This document shows, piece after piece, positions 1 to 6,502 of a stretch of DNA of 20,099 nt. The stretch spans positions 1 through 20,099 of the forward strand of contig JAISPT010000080.1 in the NCBI GenBank assembly GCA_031274715.1. Reading direction: 5' to 3'. Every line of letters starts with the position of its first letter. Position 1 is the stretch's first letter. This DNA is from Azonexus sp. (GTDB taxonomy: Bacteria > Pseudomonadota > Gammaproteobacteria > Burkholderiales > Rhodocyclaceae). The notes under the pieces were generated by a model, which worked only from the letters and a program-made list of their open reading frames with translations, did no database searches and had not been told where the DNA came from. Position numbers and translations under genes: made by a program.

Positions 1-23
1 TGGCGGGCATCTTTTTTCACGAG

Positions 24-45
24 ATGGGCATTGTGCCCATTTTTT
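24..45 (+). terminator. Hairpin plus T-run just upstream of rimP (terminator or attenuator)
   Basis: A perfect 7-bp stem (ATGGGCA / TGCCCAT, 24-30 and 34-40) with a 3-nt loop is followed directly by five T. It ends only 10 nt before the ATG of rimP. It could terminate an upstream transcript or act as a leader attenuator of the rimP-nusA-infB operon. The closeness to the start codon favours a leader role, but the sequence alone cannot decide. Confidence 0.6.
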
Positions 46-55
46 ATTTGTGGTC

Positions 56-496
56 ATGGATTTAAACACGCTGATCGAAACGACCGTGAGCGGTCTGGGC
101 TATGAACTGGTCGACATCGAAATGTCGCCGCGCGGTCGCACTATTCGCGTCTTCATCGACGCGCCGGGCAAGGATAGTGGCGTCGATGTCGAGGATTGCG
201 CGCGCGTCTCCAATCAACTGACGCGCGTTTTCGAGGTCGAGAATGTCGATTTCGACCGTCTGGAAATCTCCTCGCCGGGACTCGATCGCGTGGTCAAGAA
301 AGCCGAGGATTTCGTGCGTTTCGCCGGCCAGGACATCCAGATCAAGATTCGTATCCCGCTGGGCGGTCGCCGCAATTTCCAGGGCGAGTTGCTCGGCTAC
401 AAGGATGGCAAGGTCGGTCTGCGCCTGGAAAAAGATGAAGTAGAACTGGAATTCGCCAATATCGAGAAGGCACGTCTGGTGCCCCGTTTCGACTGA
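56..496 (+). CDS. rimP: Ribosome maturation factor RimP
   Basis: This 146-residue protein has the usual RimP length and is the first gene of the rimP-nusA-infB operon. RimP binds the 30S subunit during assembly in the cytoplasm. Recognisable segments are the N-terminal GLGYELVD motif and the central ISSPGLDR motif (around residue 75), followed by the C-terminal SH3-like beta domain ending ARLVPRF. Two starts are possible: GTG at 50 or ATG at 56. I chose ATG because family members commonly begin MDL. Neither start has a clear Shine-Dalgarno sequence, because the T-run of the leader hairpin occupies that place. nusA starts 21 nt after the stop. Confidence 0.95.
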   Translation: MDLNTLIETTVSGLGYELVDIEMSPRGRTIRVFIDAPGKDSGVDVEDCARVSNQLTRVFEVENVDFDRLEISSPGLDRVVKKAEDFVRFAGQDIQIKIRIPLGGRRNFQGELLGYKDGKVGLRLEKDEVELEFANIEKARLVPRFD

Positions 497-517
497 AGGA
501 CTAGGAGGTTGTAGCCC

Positions 518-1990
518 ATGAGCCGTGAAATTTTGCTGCTGGTCGATGCCTTGGCCCGCGAGAAGAACGTCAACAAGGAGATCGTTTTCGGTGCCCTTGA
601 AGTGGCGCTCGCCTCGGCGACCAAGAAGCGCATCCACGACGAGGCCGACGTGCGTGTTGCCATCGACCGCAATACCGGCAATTACGAATCCTTCCGTCGC
701 TGGCAGGTGGTGCCGGACAACGAGTACGTCAACGAGTTTCTCGAAGTGCCGCTGTCGGAAGCGCAGAAGGACGATGCTGAAATCGAGGCCGGTGATTCCC
801 TGGAGGAGCCTCTGGAGCCGATCGATTTCGGTCGTATCGGTGCCCAGGCCGCCAAGCAGGTGATCCTGCAGAAGATTCGCGATGCCGAGCGCGAGCAGAT
901 ACTGACCGACTTCCTGGAGCGCAAGGAGCATGTCGTCTCCGGCACTATCAAGCGCATGGAGCGTGGCAACGCCATCGTCGAGGCCGGCAAGATTGAGGCT
1001 CTGCTGCCGCGCGACCAGATGATTCCGAAGGAAAACCTGCGCGTCGGCGACCGCATCCGCGCCTACCTGCTGCGCATCGACCGTAGCGCCCGTGGCCCGC
1101 AGATCATTCTGTCGCGCACGGCGCCGGAATTCGTCATCAAGCTGTTCGAGATGGAGGTGCCGGAAATCGAGGACGGCCTGATGGAGTTGAAGGCCTGTGC
1201 CCGTGACCCCGGCCTGCGCGCCAAGATCGGCGTCAAGTCCAACGACCCCCGCGTCGATCCGATCGGCACCTGCGTTGGCCTGCGCGGTTCGCGCGTCACC
1301 GCCGTGCGCAACGAGATCGGCGGCGAGAATATCGACATCGTACTGTGGTCGGCCGATCCGGCGCAGTTCGTGATCGGCGCGCTGTCGCCGGCCGAGGTTT
1401 CCTCTATCGTCGTCGATGAGGAAAAGCATGTCATGGACGTTGTTGTCGATGAGGACAACCTAGCCATCGCCATCGGCCGTAGCGGCCAGAACGTCCGTCT
1501 GGCGTCCGAACTGACCGGCTGGACCATCAACCTGATGACCCAGGACGAATCGGTCAAGCGCTCCGAGGCCGAATACGCTGTGACTCGCGTCACCTTCATG
1601 GAAAAGCTCGACATCGACGAGGAACTGGCCGACCTGCTGATCGAGGAAGGTTTCTCGACGCTGGAGGAAGTGGCCTACGTGCCGCTGGCCGAAATGCTCG
1701 AAATCGAGGGGCTCGACGAGGACATCGTCAACGAATTGCGCAATCGCGCACGCAATATTCTGCTCACCGAAGCCATCGCCACCGAGGAGAAGCTGGAAAG
1801 CGTTTCCGAGGACCTGATCGGCCTCGAGGGCATGACCAAGGAACTGGCCGCCAAGTTGGCCGAACACGAAGTCAAGACCCGTGACGATCTCGCCGAACTG
1901 GCGGTGGACGAACTCACGGAAATGACCGGCATCGACGAAGAGCGTGCCAAGGAAATCATTCTCAAGGCACGGGCTCACTGGTTCGAGTGA
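518..1990 (+). CDS. nusA: Transcription termination/antitermination protein NusA
   Basis: This 490-residue protein has full-length proteobacterial NusA architecture: an N-terminal RNA-polymerase-binding domain (about 1-125), an S1 domain (about 137-188), two KH domains (second one near the GRSGQNVRLAS segment) and two C-terminal acidic repeat domains (about 365-420 and 430-490). NusA modulates pausing, Rho-independent termination and rRNA/lambda-type antitermination by binding RNA polymerase and nascent RNA. The start is supported by an excellent AGGAGG at 503-508, 9 nt before ATG. The gene sits between rimP and infB, as in most proteobacteria. No anomalies were seen. Confidence 0.97.
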   Translation: MSREILLLVDALAREKNVNKEIVFGALEVALASATKKRIHDEADVRVAIDRNTGNYESFRRWQVVPDNEYVNEFLEVPLSEAQKDDAEIEAGDSLEEPLEPIDFGRIGAQAAKQVILQKIRDAEREQILTDFLERKEHVVSGTIKRMERGNAIVEAGKIEALLPRDQMIPKENLRVGDRIRAYLLRIDRSARGPQIILSRTAPEFVIKLFEMEVPEIEDGLMELKACARDPGLRAKIGVKSNDPRVDPIGTCVGLRGSRVTAVRNEIGGENIDIVLWSADPAQFVIGALSPAEVSSIVVDEEKHVMDVVVDEDNLAIAIGRSGQNVRLASELTGWTINLMTQDESVKRSEAEYAVTRVTFMEKLDIDEELADLLIEEGFSTLEEVAYVPLAEMLEIEGLDEDIVNELRNRARNILLTEAIATEEKLESVSEDLIGLEGMTKELAAKLAEHEVKTRDDLAELAVDELTEMTGIDEERAKEIILKARAHWFE

Positions 1991-1992
1991 GC

Positions 1993-1999
1993 GGGAGGT
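1993..1999 (+). promoter_or_regulatory. Ribosome binding site that fixes the infB start
   Basis: GGGAGGT lies 7 nt before ATG 2007. The same frame is open further upstream to 1944, inside nusA, but has no comparable site there, so 2007 is the start. Confidence 0.75.
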
Positions 2000-2006
2000 A
2001 GGAAGC

Positions 2007-4715
2007 ATGTCCGCAACAACTGTTTCGCAATTTGCCGTTGAACTCAAAATGCCGGTCGCGGCCTTGCTCGAGCAATTGGGCAAGGCTGGTGTGACCAAGC
2101 AGGGGGACAACGATTCGCTGACCGACCAGGACAAGACCCGGTTGCTCGATTATTTGCGCCGTTCGCATGGCGACGATTCAAAGGTCAAGATCACCCTGAC
2201 CCGCAAGCAGACCTCGGAAATCAAGGCGACTGATGCGCATGGCAGGGCGCGCACGGTGCAGGTCGAGGTGAAAAAGAAGCGTGTGCTGGTCAAACGCGAC
2301 GTCGTCGACCAACTGCCGGAAGCCGAGGTCATCGAGGCGGTCGAGGAGCAGGCGCCGATGGTGTCGGAGCCGGTGGTCGAGGTGCCAGTCGTCATCGCGG
2401 AGCCGGTCGTCGAGGTGGTGCAGGAGCCGGTCGTCGAAATCGAGCCGGAGCCGGTTGTCGAAACCGTCGTCGATGTGGCTGATGCGCCGGATCAGGCGGC
2501 GCCGGTCAGGCCGGTGCTCGATCGCGCTGCCATCATCGGTGAGCGGGAACTGCGCTTGCGCGAGGAGGAAGCCAAACGCTCCGGCCGTCTGCGCGAAGTC
2601 CAAGAGCGCGAGCTGCGCGAGAAGCAGGCCCGCGAAGTGCAATTGGCGCAGATGCGCCAACAGGCCGAAGCCGCCGCCGCCGCCGCCAAGCTTGCCGAGC
2701 AGGCCAAGCAGCAAGCAGCCGCCCAAGCCAAGGCGCAGGAAGCGCCGAGCGAGAAGGGCACGCTGCATAAGCGTCCCGACGCACCGGGCAAGGATGGCAA
2801 GAAGGGCGGCAACGGCCGCGATGAAGGCAAGAAAAAGCCGGGTATCAAGACCCGCTCGGCCGATACCGGTTCGTCGTGGAAGAGTGGCCGTGGCGGCCAC
2901 AAGAAGCATGGTCACGGTGACGATGGACAGGGCAGCTTCCAGGCGCCGACCGAAGTCATCGTCCGCGAAGTGCATGTGCCGGAAACCATCTCGGTCTCCG
3001 ACCTGGCCCACAAGATGGCGGTCAAGGCCATCGAAGTCATCAAGGTCATGATGAAGATGGGCTCGATGGTCACCATCAACCAGGTTCTCGACCAGGAAAC
3101 GGCGATGATCGTGGTCGAGGAAATGGGCCACAAGGCTTTCGCCGCCAAGCTCGACGATCCCGACGCCTTCCTCGAGGACAGCGCCGAGCACAAGGACGTG
3201 GCGCTTGAGCCGCGCGCCCCGGTGGTCACCGTCATGGGCCACGTCGACCACGGCAAGACTTCGCTGCTCGACTATATCCGTCGGGCCAAGGTGGCAGTCA
3301 GCGAATTCGGCGGCATCACCCAGCACATCGGTGCCTATCACGTTCAGACCGAACGCGGCATGATCACCTTCCTCGACACCCCGGGTCATGAGGCTTTCAC
3401 GGCCATGCGGGCGCGCGGTGCCAAGGCGACCGACATCGTCATCCTGGTGGTGGCCGCCGACGATGGCGTGATGCCGCAGACCAAGGAAGCCATCCACCAT
3501 GCCAAAGCGGCTGGTGTGCCGCTGGTGGTGGCGGTCAACAAGATGGACAAGCCCGATGCCAACCCCGACCGCGTCAAGCAGGAACTAGTCGCCGAGGGTG
3601 TGATTCCGGAAGAGTACGGCGGCGATTCGCCGTTCTGCCCGGTGTCGGCCAAGAAGGGCACTGGTATTGATGAGTTGCTGGAGCAGGTGCTGTTGCAGGC
3701 GGAAATCCTTGAACTGACGGCGCCCAAAGCTGCCCCGGCCAAGGGCCTGATCATCGAAGCCCGCCTCGACAAGGGGCGCGGCGCCGTGGCCACCATGCTG
3801 GTCACCTCGGGTACGCTGAAGCGCGGCGACGTGGTGCTGGCCGGCCAGGTCTTCGGCAAGGTACGCGCCATGCTCGACGAGAATGGCAAGTCGATTGCCG
3901 AAGCCGGGCCGTCGATCCCGGTCGAGATTCTCGGCTTGTCCGACGTGCCGGCGGCCGGTGAAGAAGCGATTGTCCTGGCCGACGATAAGAAGGCGCGCGA
4001 AATCGCGCTGTTCCGTCAGGGCAAGTTCCGCGACGTCAAACTGGCCCGGCAGCAGGCGGCCAAGCTGGAGAATATGTTCCAGCAGATGGAGGAGGGCGAG
4101 GTCAAGACCCTGCCGTTGATCGTCAAGGCCGACGTGCAGGGCTCGCAGGAAGCGCTGGTGCAGACCCTGGCCAAGCTGTCCAACGAGGAAGTCCGCGTCC
4201 AGATCATTCATGGCGCGGTCGGCGCCATCAGCGAATCCGACGTCAACCTGGCTCAGGCTTCCGGTGCCGTCATCATCGGCTTCAACATCCGCGCCGATGC
4301 CGGCGCCCGCAAGCTGGCCGAGAGCTTTGGTGTCGATATCCGCTACTACAACGTGATCTACGACGCCGTCGACGAGGTCAAGGCTGCCCTGTCCGGCATG
4401 CTCTCGCCGGAAAAGCGCGAGCAGGTCATTGGCCAGGTCGAGATTCGCCAAGTCTTCCATGTCTCCAAGGTCGGCGCCATCGCTGGCTGCTATGTGCTGG
4501 ATGGCATCGTCAAGCGCGGTTCCCGCGTCCGCCTGCTGCGCAATCACGTGGTGCAGTGGGATGGCGAACTGGATTCGCTGAAGCGCTTCAAGGACGACGT
4601 CAAGGAAGTCCGTTCCAACTTTGAATGCGGCCTGTCGCTCAAGGGCAATAACGACATTCAGGAAGGCGATCAGCTCGAAGTGTACGAAATCCAGGAAGTG
4701 GCGCGCACGCTGTAA
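2007..4715 (+). CDS. infB: Translation initiation factor IF-2
   Basis: This 902-residue GTPase delivers fMet-tRNA to the 30S subunit. Order of parts: an N-terminal IF2_N domain (about 1-55); a Val/Pro/Glu-rich segment with four EPVVE units (121-154); a long charged Ala/Glu/Arg/Gln coiled-coil-like stretch and a Lys/Gly-rich linker; a second IF2_N-like domain (about 310-375); the G domain with GHVDHGKT (411-418), DTPGH (457-461), NKMD (511-514) and a SAKKG segment; then beta-barrel, domain III and the C-terminal fMet-tRNA-binding domain. The long N-terminus is typical of proteobacterial IF2. Shorter isoforms from internal starts are known in E. coli, but I could not identify such a start here. 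The stop overlaps the rbfA start (TAATG). Confidence 0.97.
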   Translation: MSATTVSQFAVELKMPVAALLEQLGKAGVTKQGDNDSLTDQDKTRLLDYLRRSHGDDSKVKITLTRKQTSEIKATDAHGRARTVQVEVKKKRVLVKRDVVDQLPEAEVIEAVEEQAPMVSEPVVEVPVVIAEPVVEVVQEPVVEIEPEPVVETVVDVADAPDQAAPVRPVLDRAAIIGERELRLREEEAKRSGRLREVQERELREKQAREVQLAQMRQQAEAAAAAAKLAEQAKQQAAAQAKAQEAPSEKGTLHKRPDAPGKDGKKGGNGRDEGKKKPGIKTRSADTGSSWKSGRGGHKKHGHGDDGQGSFQAPTEVIVREVHVPETISVSDLAHKMAVKAIEVIKVMMKMGSMVTINQVLDQETAMIVVEEMGHKAFAAKLDDPDAFLEDSAEHKDVALEPRAPVVTVMGHVDHGKTSLLDYIRRAKVAVSEFGGITQHIGAYHVQTERGMITFLDTPGHEAFTAMRARGAKATDIVILVVAADDGVMPQTKEAIHHAKAAGVPLVVAVNKMDKPDANPDRVKQELVAEGVIPEEYGGDSPFCPVSAKKGTGIDELLEQVLLQAEILELTAPKAAPAKGLIIEARLDKGRGAVATMLVTSGTLKRGDVVLAGQVFGKVRAMLDENGKSIAEAGPSIPVEILGLSDVPAAGEEAIVLADDKKAREIALFRQGKFRDVKLARQQAAKLENMFQQMEEGEVKTLPLIVKADVQGSQEALVQTLAKLSNEEVRVQIIHGAVGAISESDVNLAQASGAVIIGFNIRADAGARKLAESFGVDIRYYNVIYDAVDEVKAALSGMLSPEKREQVIGQVEIRQVFHVSKVGAIAGCYVLDGIVKRGSRVRLLRNHVVQWDGELDSLKRFKDDVKEVRSNFECGLSLKGNNDIQEGDQLEVYEIQEVARTL
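2367..2468 (+). repeat. Imperfect in-frame repeat encoding EPVVE units in IF-2
   Basis: Four GAGCCGGT(G/C/T)GTCGA-like units start at 2367, 2400, 2424 and 2448. They encode EPVVEV-type units at irregular 8-11 residue spacing. They lie in the low-conservation N-terminal linker of IF-2, where length variation between species is common. Confidence 0.75.
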
Positions 4716-5086
4716 TGAAGAAGAAGGCATTCCAGCGCAGCGATCGGGTCGCGGAGCAGGTACGCCGCGACCTGGCCGAGCTGATCCGCAGCGAACTGAA
4801 GGATCCGCGGGTCGGCATGATCAGCCTGACGGCCGTCGAACTGACGCCGGACTATGCCCATGCTAAGGTCTATTTCGCTACGCTCGACGACGAGCATCTG
4901 GCCGAGGTCGAGCAGGGCCTGAAGCGCGCCGCCGGTTTCCTGCGCCGCGAACTGGGGCGGCGGATTCACATCCACACGCTGCCCGAGCTGCATTTCATCC
5001 ACGACGACTCCATTGCGCGTGGTGCCAGTATGTCGGCGCTGATCGACCAAGCCAAGGCGCTCAGCGACCAAACGCCAGAGGATTGA
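4715..5086 (+). CDS. rbfA: 30S ribosome-binding factor RbfA
   Basis: This 123-residue KH-fold protein is a late 30S maturation and cold-adaptation factor that binds near the 5' helix of 16S rRNA. The RbfA signature regions are visible: RVAEQVRRDLAELI near residue 10, the KDPRVGMISLTAVELTPD segment (about 28-45) and the central AKVYF strand. The ATG shares one base with the infB TAA (TAATG), which indicates translational coupling. truB begins 9 nt after the stop. Position and length are normal for the nusA-infB-rbfA-truB operon. Confidence 0.96.
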   Translation: MKKKAFQRSDRVAEQVRRDLAELIRSELKDPRVGMISLTAVELTPDYAHAKVYFATLDDEHLAEVEQGLKRAAGFLRRELGRRIHIHTLPELHFIHDDSIARGASMSALIDQAKALSDQTPED

Positions 5087-5095
5087 GCGGTACAC

Positions 5096-5995
5096 ATGCA
5101 AGTGAAACGGACCTGGCAACGGGTCGATGGCGTGTTGTTGCTCGACAAGCCGCTCGGGCTGACTTCCAACGATGCTCTGCAGAAAGCCCGGCGCTTGTTC
5201 TCGGCGGCCAAGGGTGGCCATACCGGTACCCTCGATCCGGCGGCAAGCGGTCTGCTGCCCTTGTGTTTCGGCGAAGCAACCAAGTTTTCCGCCGATCTGC
5301 TCGATGCCGACAAGACCTATGAGGCGGTTCTCCAGTTGGGGGTGACGACCGATTCCGGCGATGCCGAGGGGCAGGTCGTGGCGACGGCGCCGGTGATGGT
5401 CGATGAAGCGGCTATCCGCCAAGCGCTGGCGCAATTCACCGGCGATATCCGGCAGGTGCCGCCGATGCATTCGGCGCTCAAGCGCAATGGCCGACCGCTT
5501 TACGAATTGGCCCGGCAGGGCATCGAGGTTGAGCGCGAGGCGCGGGCGGTGACCATCCATGCGCTGGAATTGCTGGCTTTTGCCGGCGCCTCCCTGGCGC
5601 TGCGCGTGCGTTGCAGCAAGGGTACCTATATCCGTACCCTGGCCGCCGATCTTGGCCAAGCGCTCGGCTGCGGCGCGCATCTGATGGCCTTGCGGCGAAC
5701 CGCCGTCGGCGACCTCGATCTGGCCGGGGCCATCACATTGGCCGAGTTGGAGGCGTTGGCCGAGGCCGACCGGCGGCAGCGATTGCAACCGGTCGATGCC
5801 TTGCTGCGGTCGCTGCCGCGCGTCGACCTCGCTGATCCGGCGGCCGAACGCTTCAGTCACGGCAATCCGGTCGACCTGTCGCTCGGCCTGGCCGGCAAGA
5901 TTCGTGTCTATGCCGACGGTCGCCTAATCGGTGTCGGCGAGCCGGGGGGCGACGGTCGCCTGTGGCCGAAACGGCTAGTGCAATTGGCAGCGTAA
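5096..5995 (+). CDS. truB: tRNA pseudouridine(55) synthase TruB
   Basis: This 299-residue protein makes pseudouridine 55 in the T-loop of tRNAs. The catalytic motif GHTGTLDP lies at residues 41-48, with Asp47 as the expected nucleophile (equivalent to Asp48 of E. coli). The KTYEA segment and the CSKGTYIRTLA motif (about residues 179-189) are also present. A C-terminal PUA-like extension ends the protein. The start at 5096 gives the standard DGVLLLDKP N-terminus. It follows rbfA by 9 nt in the same operon. No anomalies were seen. Confidence 0.96.
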   Translation: MQVKRTWQRVDGVLLLDKPLGLTSNDALQKARRLFSAAKGGHTGTLDPAASGLLPLCFGEATKFSADLLDADKTYEAVLQLGVTTDSGDAEGQVVATAPVMVDEAAIRQALAQFTGDIRQVPPMHSALKRNGRPLYELARQGIEVEREARAVTIHALELLAFAGASLALRVRCSKGTYIRTLAADLGQALGCGAHLMALRRTAVGDLDLAGAITLAELEALAEADRRQRLQPVDALLRSLPRVDLADPAAERFSHGNPVDLSLGLAGKIRVYADGRLIGVGEPGGDGRLWPKRLVQLAA

Positions 5996-6012
5996 GCAAG
6001 TACAATAAAAAG

Positions 6013-6033
6013 TTCTCCGTTGCCAACGGAGAA
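6013..6033 (+). promoter_or_regulatory. Perfect hairpin in the rpsO leader
   Basis: TTCTCCGTT (6013-6021) and AACGGAGAA (6025-6033) form a 9-bp perfect stem with a GCC loop. No T-run follows, so it is not a classical terminator. It lies in the 106-nt truB-rpsO gap. S15 represses its own translation through structured leaders in several bacteria, so this could be part of such an operator, or an RNA-processing site. A TACAAT hexamer at 6001-6006 could be a -10 box, but no -35 at proper spacing was found. Confidence 0.45.
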
Positions 6034-6101
6034 GTGACTTCAACTTGGCGCCCGCTCTATCAAACCGGGGCAGCGTCGTAACCATGAAAGAGGGTTTTGA
6101 A

Positions 6102-6371
6102 ATGGCATTTACCACCGAAATCAAGGCCGGCATCGTTGCCGAATACCAGCGCGCCAAGGGCGATACCGGTTCCCCGGAAGTGCAGATCGCGCTGCTGACC
6201 GCCCGCATCAACGACCTGACGCCGCACTTCAAAGAACACAAGAAGGATCACCACTCCCGCCGCGGCCTGCTGCGCCTGGTTTCCCAGCGCCGCAAGCTGC
6301 TGGATTACCTGAAGGGCAAGAACATCGATTCTTACCGTACCCTGATTACCAAGCTCGGCCTGCGCAAGTAA
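6102..6371 (+). CDS. rpsO: 30S ribosomal protein S15
   Basis: This 89-residue protein has the exact family length. S15 binds 16S rRNA helices 20-22 early in 30S assembly. The helical segments GDTGSPEVQIALLTARI, HKKDHHSRRGLL and VSQRRKLLDYLK are canonical. An upstream in-frame start (6045) exists but is poorly placed. ATG 6102 follows a purine-rich AAAGAGGG (6087-6094) and gives the conserved MAFTTE-like N-terminus. As in many proteobacteria, it precedes pnp, here separated by a strong terminator. Confidence 0.97.
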   Translation: MAFTTEIKAGIVAEYQRAKGDTGSPEVQIALLTARINDLTPHFKEHKKDHHSRRGLLRLVSQRRKLLDYLKGKNIDSYRTLITKLGLRK

Positions 6372-6391
6372 GCCAGGTGTAGCCCCGAAAG

Positions 6392-6430
6392 AGCGGCCCG
6401 GAAATATCCCGGCCGCTTTTTTGTTTTTTT
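6392..6430 (+). terminator. Intrinsic terminator after rpsO
   Basis: AGCGG (6392-6396) pairs with CCGCT (6413-6417). After a one-nt bulge, CCGG (6398-6401) pairs with CCGG (6409-6412), leaving a 7-nt AT-rich loop. A T-rich tract 6417-6430, broken by one G, follows. This is a convincing Rho-independent terminator. Read-through or processing here would set the rpsO to pnp ratio. Confidence 0.9.
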
Positions 6431-6443
6431 GCGCAATGTTTTC

Positions 6444-6476
6444 GTTGTCGCGTTGTAAGTTGTTGTTATCGTTGTT
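6444..6476 (+). repeat. GTTGT-rich stretch in the pnp leader
   Basis: GTTGT occurs at 6444, 6452, 6459, 6462 (overlapping) and 6471, in a leader almost devoid of C. It lies between the rpsO terminator and the pnp ribosome binding site (AAAGGA near 6493-6498). Its function is unknown. An unstructured G/U-rich RNA would fit a regulatory landing site for an RNase or protein, but that is speculation. Confidence 0.4.
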
Positions 6477-6502
6477 AATTGTGATGAGAGTGAAAGGAAA
6501 TT

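Noticed and set aside
62..1429. 455-codon - strand frame across rimP/nusA
   Set aside because: Shadow of rimP/nusA codon bias with no recognisable domains or ribosome binding site.
2178..4730. Two long - strand frames across infB (2178-3500 and 3585-4730)
   Set aside because: Antisense shadows of infB, Asp/His/Leu-rich without domain resemblance.
5984..6006. Sigma-70 promoter TTGGCA/TACAAT before rpsO
   Set aside because: The spacing is 11 nt, too short for a functional pair; only the TACAAT could be a -10 element.
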